A stretch of 64,000 nt of DNA from Nyssa sinensis (taxonomy: Eukaryota; Streptophyta; Magnoliopsida; Cornales; Nyssaceae). Below the pieces are notes generated by a model. It was given only the letters and a program-made list of their open reading frames with translations, was not told the DNA's origin and searched no databases. Positions 59,901 through 64,000 of the stretch are shown here, in pieces (position 1 is the first letter of the stretch; each line of letters starts with the position of its first letter). Position numbers and translations under genes: made by a program. The stretch lies in contig CM018032.1 in NCBI GenBank assembly GCA_008638375.1, positions 52,850,382-52,914,381 on the forward strand, written 5' to 3'.

Positions 59901-62900
59901 TTGGGTTAGAAGTGCAAAAGGCTTCGGAAGGAATTAAGGATAGCTTGGAAAATGGCGCCTACTAGTCTTATATGGTGCTTATAGAGAGAAAGAAATAGTA
60001 GAGTTTTTGAAGATGAGGAAGCTCTCCCCTGGAGATTTAAGGATATGTTTTTGAAACAAAATTTCTTTTGAATTAAGGAAGAATACCTTGTGTATTTAGA
60101 TAGACTCGTGAATTTTTTGGGAGATCTTAGGCCTTAATTGTAGCCAATTCCTTTTTTGTAATCAGGGTGCCTTTCTCGGGCCCTTTCATTCATACAATTT
60201 ACTTTTACCGATCAAAAAAAAAATAGATATATATATATATATATATTGTTCAACATGTCTTTGACATATTCATATCTTATGTTTTTTGAAAAATCCCATG
60301 CCAACATGTTTGCATCATGCCATGTCCATATATGTGCTTCTTAGCTAACCAAAGTTGAACCAAATTCAAGAGAGGTACCAATGCCCATGTCGTAACCAAC
60401 ACAAATAAAATTTAAACAACTCAAACACAATCTAGTATCTACAAACCACTAGTGTCTTATTTCATGTTATGATATAGGATAACTACATATGACACTAGTG
60501 AATATTAAAAATATTTATGAAAATATGTATAAGGTGGGCAACCCCTAACGGAAGCAGGTGGCCGAGTTGTCTAGAGTCTCTGCACCCAAATATCAAGATA
60601 AGAAATTGTTGAGAGTTTGGTATACATTATTGGCTCATTCACTAACAACTTAAGCTTTTAGAGAAACTGGTGATCTAACATGGTATCAGAGCCTTGGTTT
60701 TGAGAGGTCTTAAGTTCAAGTCTCTGCATTTTCATTTATTCTATGTTTATTTTGTTGGCACAAAATGGCACTTTGTTCTGTTTTGTGTTTAGTTGCGGTT
60801 TGTGTCTCTCCACATGCGAGTTTGGGATTGTGCGGGAGGGGAGTGTTGAGAGCTTGATTTATATTGTTGGCTCATTCTCAAACACTAAGCTTTTAGAGCA
60901 ACGGGTGATTTAACAGAAATCTTTGCTCAGCCCTAGTCCAAGTAAAGTTGATCAGCGAATGTTGACCTGGCAATGCTATGGGGTTGGGAAGACTTCTTGT
61001 CGCTTGCGCACATTTGTGAAATATAGCATATTTAAGGAATCATGAGATTAAAGAATACCGCCACTGATCAGAAGCTAAGGTAAGCCTACTATTACAGCAT
61101 TAAGGCATGTTGGGACTCCCTTCCAAGAGAGCAATGATAATGTATTCTAAATCCATATAAAACTTCAATCACAACAATGTGGAGAGAACAAAGCAATTTA
61201 AACTAGATAAATAAAAGTATACAAACTGATTTTTAAGATATACTCTTTTTTTTTTACAAGTGACTGATTTTTAAGACAATGCAATCATCAAACTAGGATA
61301 AGAATTCTAGACATCAGATCATAACATAAATCCTATAGAGAGAACACCAGCTCCAACCCAATAAAGGAGAAAGCACAAAATATTGCCTTAAAATTTAACA
61401 CTAGGAAAACCCAGAACTCCTCTTAGGCCAAATCAAGGTAACATCTTATTCCTTCTTATAACTATTTCTCAACATTGGAAGTCTAATTTTAGTTAAATTT
61501 ATCAAAATAAATCAGATCAGAAAATAAAAAGAAAATCAAGATCATAATGAAGTTCCTCGAATTCCACACACAAAAATAGAAGTGACTCAGAGGAGGAAAA
61601 AATTGAGCTATTGCAATCTAAGGTACAGGACTTTATGCAAGGCAAGGTCCAAAATATATAAAGCTAAAGTTTAATGTATGCAAAAATGATTTGCCTTAAT
61701 GTATCCCATTCCTTATCTATTACTCAATATCCTGAACTTGACAGCAGTTGCATGGTTAATGACACCAAATACATCTACAAGGACTGCTACTTGAAAACTA
61801 AGATGTCCTATGAAAGAAAGAAGTTTGAGAGACTTGAGAGGGAACAGAAACTGATTATCATGAATTATCTATGAAGACAGAAGACACGGTCACTATTGCA
61901 AGTCTTATCATCAAGAAAACAAAGCAGAAAACCACTCAATTATTCCACAAAAACTCACTTTTTTGAAGCCTGCTATTAATTTAATAGGAACCCAGCCCTG
62001 GTCATCCATGTTCTGCCTCAAGAATGTATCTTTGATTAGATTCTCATTACTGCAACAAACAAATAAGAGGTACACCAGTTAATTGCCCAACAACAGATGG
62101 TAATTAACTAATTGTGATCTCTTCTGTAAAACAAGGCAACGAATAAAAAAATTACCTGAAATAATAATCTATCTGACTCACTATCTTAGTGTGCAACTGG
62201 GGATCTGGCACAGGATAATACATAGCATGGTGAGGCATTGGTGTAACAATAGGTAAACCTCTGAGGGGATCTGGAGATGGAGTAAGGTAAATCAAGGAGG
62301 ATGCCACATCTGCAAATGGATAGACAAGTCAAGAAAAAAAAAAACATATTGAAATCATGAAACTTCAATAGTAACACATCTTACCAGGGTAAACCCCAAA
62401 AGATCGCACAGGCATGGGTGGAGGAGGCATAAATTGGGGAGAACTAGGCGGTGGAGGACGGTTATAGCTCCTAGGAACAACCCTCTGTGGCTGCATATGA
62501 GCATCTCTGCCATTAAAACTTCGGTGGTGAGGATTCCAATCGTGGTTTCCGCGGTCCTGATCACGCCTGTTCCCATAATTGTGGTGGTAAGAACCATCAC
62601 CTCGAGGATGGGGGCCGCCATTTCCCCTTCTAAATGAACTGCGTTGCTGTGTATGATCATTCCCGCTGTGGGATTGTGACCCAAAGCCTCCTCTCTGCCC
62701 ACTCTCCTTATGTGTATGTTCCCTTGGAGAAGACTCCAGAAGAACAGAACCGGATTTTCCAGCATTATTAGAAGGCATTTCTACTGCTGAACCCGGTGAT
62801 GGCAGCGGTGGCTGAAGGGAGCCACCATTGTCAGAAACACTCCCGCTTGAACTCCCACTAACGCGCCTAGTAACCTTCTGGCGTGCGGGTGTTGCATGGT

Positions 62901-63563
62901 TTTGAGTTAAACTAGTGTTTGCATTATTAGTGATGATTTGTTTCTGTGAAGAGGAAGATGCAATTCCAACTCCACTCACCTATGGTACACACGCAAGCAG
63001 ACACAATGAAATCAAAATTACGAAACAGGCAGATGAAAAACACTTAAAACCAATAACCCAACATCAACTACTGAATATACAGAAAAAAAAAAAAAAATAA
63101 CACGAAACAAAATATTGAACACAACCTGAGAGGCCGATCCATCAGAGAGAGTTTTCAGTGACTCAGAAGATGACTTTGGAGAAGCCCTAGTAGACTCAGA
63201 GAGAGCAGGCCAAGAATCAGCTCCCATGACAGGTCCCACCTCCAATGCGCCATTAGAAGGCTTGTTCCAAGCTGGCTTTTTAGCTGCATTGCTATCGGAG
63301 CTCTCAGGCTGAACCTCTTCTTCGGGTGCCGCCGCCAGCTTGGAAGGTGACCAATCAGAAGAAGAGGTGGCTTGTTCATTAAAAGCAGCCGATGAGGAAG
63401 GAGAGGAAGGTGCCTCAGAAGCCATCACAGAGGAGGAGATGATCGGTTCAGATTCGCCGCCGCCCCGAACAATCTGGGTCCATGGAGCACGCGCTGCCCG
63501 ACGCGATTGGGGGCTTTCCACAGAACTTCGAGGAGAGTGATTGTTCGCCGTAGTGCTAGCCAT
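39757..63563 (-). CDS. LARP1: LARP1b/c-like La-motif RNA-binding protein (six exons, giant intron)
   Basis: Joining 63563-63126, 62979-62385, 62309-62156, 62049-61959, 40331-40260 and 40060-39757 gives about 550 residues, the size of plant LARP1b/c. The long low-complexity N-terminus (Ser, Gly, Arg, Pro-rich) includes a [16 protein letters not shown] stretch. The La motif spans about residues 377-460: [39 protein letters not shown], then [13 protein letters not shown] and WKRWI. All five introns have GT-AG borders and matching phases. There is no DM15 repeat region, which separates LARP1b/c from LARP1a. Members bind mRNA in the cytoplasm and affect its translation and decay. Intron 4 is 21.6 kb and full of transposons. 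One extra base in exon 6 would end the protein at about residue 500, after the La motif. Confidence 0.88.
40260..40331 (-). CDS. LARP1: LARP1-like exon 5 (end of La motif)
   Basis: 72 bases between TTTACAG and GTATAT. It reads [20 protein letters not shown] then VEVQ. Phase 0 on both sides fits exon 4 although the two are 21.6 kb apart. Confidence 0.88.
40898..41480. repeat. Tandem duplication, ~300-bp unit
   Basis: The stretch from AAGAAAACACCAGAAATCCA through CTGAACAGGCATCTAGATAT to AGGTAGCTTGTAACA occurs twice in a row, each preceded by an A-run. Confidence 0.88.
41655..41855. repeat. Tandem duplication, ~105-bp unit
   Basis: TTTATTTTATTTTTCTCTTG through GCAAACCAGGCTATTATGCT occurs at 41662-41747 and 41768-41855. 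Confidence 0.88.
42222..43155. mobile_element. hAT-type non-autonomous element
   Basis: 934 bases with inverted ends CATAGTTGTCAAAA and CAAGGTTGTCAAAA (right end, reverse complement). An 8-bp duplication with one mismatch flanks it: CGTAAAAC at 42214-42221 and CGTAAAAA at 43156-43163. The subterminal parts are rich in short palindromic ATACG/CGTAT motifs on both sides. It carries a long (CT)n at 42635-42688 and a (TA)n at 43031-43048 and has no transposase frame. Confidence 0.75.
42635..42688. repeat. (CT)n microsatellite
   Basis: About 27 uninterrupted CT units. Confidence 0.95.
43290..43702. mobile_element. Foldback element with long inverted arms
   Basis: The left arm (TGTAGTTTAGTCCCAAATTC, CAATTGAAAAAATTCAGTCC) is the inverted complement of the right arm over more than 100 bases. 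The left end GGGTAAATTACAC resembles the ends of the elements at 32796 and 58864. No coding sequence. Confidence 0.65.
43881..44423 (+). repeat. 5' LTR of the chromovirus
   Basis: TGTCACAATC...CTCATGACA. A TATA-like CCTATAAAAGGGGG lies near 44200. It differs from the right LTR at about 40 positions by eye, most of them transitions. Confidence 0.92.
44610..45640 (+). pseudogene. Chromovirus gag remnant
   Basis: A frame at 44610-44876 with coiled-coil character is followed at 44934-45224 by [20 protein letters not shown] then [11 protein letters not shown] and [12 protein letters not shown], the core of retrotransposon Gag. It then passes through frameshifts to a zinc knuckle near 45590-45640 that reads [14 protein letters not shown]: the CxxCxxxxH part is kept, a Trp codon has become TAG and the last Cys is lost. 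Confidence 0.8.
45694..47170 (+). pseudogene. Chromovirus protease and reverse transcriptase remnant
   Basis: The protease active site reads [11 protein letters not shown] at about 45812-45845, near a frameshift. RT follows in the frame from 45967: [55 protein letters not shown]. It shifts frame after DEPKTTC near 46700. The catalytic Asp pair is seen downstream as VVHLDDIV near 46830. The thumb and the LGHKI...[19 protein letters not shown] region lie at 46902-47168. Confidence 0.85.
47171..48470 (+). pseudogene. Chromovirus RNase H and integrase remnant
   Basis: RNase H is degraded but shows [18 protein letters not shown]. Integrase shows the HHCC region ending CLVCQQDK, the first catalytic Asp in [14 protein letters not shown], the second in [10 protein letters not shown] after a TAG stop, and the Glu in [14 protein letters not shown]. 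So all three DDE residues survive although the frame is broken. Confidence 0.85.
48470..49075 (+). pseudogene. Chromovirus integrase C-terminus and chromodomain
   Basis: [40 protein letters not shown] and VSLLKPYH lead to a chromodomain: [20 protein letters not shown], then [17 protein letters not shown] in the neighbouring frame and [12 protein letters not shown]. Chromodomains of this type direct integration to heterochromatin marked by histone H3 methylation. Confidence 0.82.
49112..49654 (+). repeat. 3' LTR of the chromovirus
   Basis: TGTCACGATC...CCCGTGACA, directly after the polypurine tract; the same 543-base length as the left LTR. Confidence 0.92.
49655..54505. other. LARP1-like intron 4, central part, no gene
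   Basis: No protein family recognised. It includes a TTGAG/TTAAG short repeat at 49925-49965, a (TA)n at 51607-51622, several A-runs (53354-53366, 53914-53936) and no long repeat that I can identify. Confidence 0.45.
54511..55510. repeat. Direct duplication of about 400-450 bases
   Basis: From AAGAAACTCAAGAATTAAGA through AGCCAAAAAGTTCAAGTTTT and CCAACTACTTAGGGTTGAC to ATAAATTATGTTTCACCATT, the stretch 54511-54960 recurs at 55108-55510. Confidence 0.85.
55400..56850 (-). mobile_element. RTE-type LINE remnant
   Basis: On the minus strand the translated pieces, in several frames, include [72 protein letters not shown] and [13 protein letters not shown]. In this order they match the reverse transcriptase of plant RTE LINEs. 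A G-run at 56680-56693 (C on plus) and many stops show heavy decay. Confidence 0.7.
56851..58439. other. LARP1-like intron 4, no gene recognised
   Basis: Ordinary intronic sequence; the short frame at 56847-57038 has no family features. Confidence 0.4.
58440..58588 (+). mobile_element. Short 3' end of an L1-type LINE
   Basis: GGGTTCGTGAAGTCC, TTAGGCTTTAATTTATGCC, TTTTTGTAAATGGG and ACCTTATC followed by an A-run. The same order of motifs is seen at the end of the LINE at 59380-60219 (TTAGGCCTTAATTGTAGCC, TTTTTGTAATCAGGG, A-run), so both are 5'-truncated insertions of related LINEs. Confidence 0.6.
58864..59319. mobile_element. MITE with long inverted ends, related to the MULE-like element
   Basis: Left end GGGTAAATTACAATGACCTC and right end (reverse complement) GGGTAAATTACACTGACCTC, each followed by a TTTCTGA motif. 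The ends share AATTACACT(T/G)ACCTC and the TTTCTGACAATTAC motif with 32796-34367. No coding sequence. Confidence 0.7.
59380..60219 (+). mobile_element. L1-type LINE, 5'-truncated, with zf-RVT domain
   Basis: Broken frames read [16 protein letters not shown] sequence, then [20 protein letters not shown] and [19 protein letters not shown], the zinc-binding zf-RVT domain at the end of plant L1 ORF2. CGATGTGCGCTT is locally duplicated (59725-59775). It ends in an A-run at 60210-60219. Confidence 0.78.
60607..60915 (+). mobile_element. Complete TRIM element (miniature LTR retrotransposon)
   Basis: Only 309 bases but with all parts. LTRs of 74 and 72 bases (60607-60680, 60844-60915) both begin TGTTGAGAG and end TAACA. 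The primer site TGGTATCAGAGCC follows the left LTR directly, and the purine tract GGGAGGGGAG precedes the right LTR. The 5-bp target duplication GAAAT is perfect (60602-60606 and 60916-60920). It has no coding capacity. LTR divergence suggests an old insertion. Confidence 0.9.
60681..60693 (+). other. TRIM primer binding site
   Basis: TGGTATCAGAGCC, complementary to the 3' end of plant initiator Met tRNA. Confidence 0.85.
60921..61958. other. LARP1-like intron 4, donor-side end
   Basis: Intronic sequence next to exon 4; no gene or clear repeat seen. Confidence 0.5.
61959..62049 (-). CDS. LARP1: LARP1-like exon 4 (La motif core)
   Basis: 91 bases between TTGCAG and GTGAGT. It reads [20 protein letters not shown] then [11 protein letters not shown], the most conserved part of the La motif. 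Confidence 0.9.
62156..62309 (-). CDS. LARP1: LARP1-like exon 3 (start of La motif)
   Basis: 154 bases between TTTGCAG and GTAATT. It reads [20 protein letters not shown], then [16 protein letters not shown], which begins the La motif. It is too broken up by introns to show as a long frame. Confidence 0.88.
62385..62979 (-). CDS. LARP1: LARP1-like exon 2
   Basis: 595 bases after ACCATAG, starting [11 protein letters not shown] and ending FGVYP plus one base before GTAAGA. It is rich in Gly, Arg, His and Asn, with [20 protein letters not shown], and then a Pro-rich stretch. Confidence 0.87.
63126..63563 (-). CDS. LARP1: LARP1-like exon 1
   Basis: 146 codons from ATG ([20 protein letters not shown]) to Gln146, then the donor GTTGTG. 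It includes [10 protein letters not shown] and [11 protein letters not shown]...SWPALSES, short motifs shared by plant LARP1 N-termini. Confidence 0.85.
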
Positions 63564-64000
63564 CAACGATCAAAAGATTTTAAAATTGAGGTTGGAAAAT
63601 TGCAGAACCCGTATTAGGGTTTGAACTGCTATCTGATTTGGGTCGATAAGTTGATCGACAAATTAAATATAAAAAATAAAAAAATTGAAACAACTAAAAT
63701 TAGGAGAGAGAAGAGAATGAGGGCTAATTTGAACAACAAAAAAAAAAGTTCTGATGATGACTAACAATCCCAGAGTTCCAAAGATTGGTTGACGGATCAC
63801 TGACGATCCGATCACGCTCAAGAGCACGAAGCTGAGCGACAAATAGAGACGAACGAGCGTTCTCTCTCCTCTCTCTCTCTCTCTATATTTTTGTTTTTCT
63901 TCTCTCTATTTCTCTCTTATTCTTTCCTTCTTTGTTTCGCTTCGGCTTCGCTTTGCTTTCCTCTGGGGATCCCCGGTTTCCCCTGTCTTGCAATTTTACG
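63564..64000 (-). promoter_or_regulatory. 5' leader and promoter side of the LARP1-like gene
   Basis: Upstream of the LARP1-like ATG. On the sense strand it contains GA-rich tracts (the CT run at 63866-63885 on plus), frequent in plant 5' leaders. No clear TATA box. Confidence 0.4.

Noticed and set aside
62355..62765. 136-residue minus-strand frame overlapping LARP1-like exon 2
   Set aside because: It is an alternate frame of the exon; the frame encoding the Gly/Arg/Pro-rich LARP1 sequence joins its neighbours in phase and this one does not.
1..64000. CRISPR arrays, bacterial operons, riboswitches, rRNA genes
   Set aside because: The window is plant nuclear DNA; the tandem arrays lack alternating conserved repeats and unique spacers, and nothing resembles rRNA.

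Overview
This is a stretch of nuclear chromosome from a flowering plant, almost certainly a eudicot. It is AT-rich and dominated by transposable elements, and its real genes have introns with GT/AG borders. Nothing in the sequence fixes the species.

Only two genes look complete, both on the minus strand. The first (7550-8735) is a three-exon bZIP transcription factor of the FD type, the floral partner of FT. Its last exon is only 72 bases and carries the C-terminal RSSTAPF motif. The base after exon 1 reads GA where a GT donor is expected. The second (39757-63563) is a six-exon LARP1b/c-like La-motif RNA-binding protein. Its fourth intron is about 21.6 kb and holds a chromovirus, an RTE LINE, an L1-type LINE tail, a TRIM, a hAT element and several foldback elements. 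Its last exon has one extra base, which would truncate the protein after the La motif.

Layout. 1-4156: 3' part of an Athila-type Ty3/gypsy element with its LTR. 4157-6900: degraded LTR-like sequence of Tekay/Del type with a tRNA-like stretch. 7550-8735: FD-like gene. 9000-29950: gene-poor DNA with a complete gag-only LTR element (15253-17209), a hAT MITE with 8-bp target duplication (19881-20629), two PIF/Harbinger-like MITEs, a ~180-bp tandem array, a 60-bp minisatellite and many microsatellites. 30200-38160: a cluster of gene fragments from at least six unrelated genes (anthranilate synthase alpha twice, DNA polymerase delta small subunit, an RLT-type homeobox gene inside a MULE-like element, a heavy-metal-associated domain protein, an unidentified multi-exon protein, a GH18 chitinase). 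A ~205-bp hairpin-containing block occurs on both sides of this cluster. 38180-63563: LARP1-like gene with a duplicated downstream region. 63564-64000: its 5' leader and promoter side.

The most unusual items are the gene-fragment cluster with its gene-capturing MULE, the GA splice donor in the FD-like gene, the LARP1-like gene that spans a retrotransposon-filled giant intron, and two small non-autonomous LTR elements (TR-GAG type and TRIM) whose termini, primer sites and target duplications can all be read directly.
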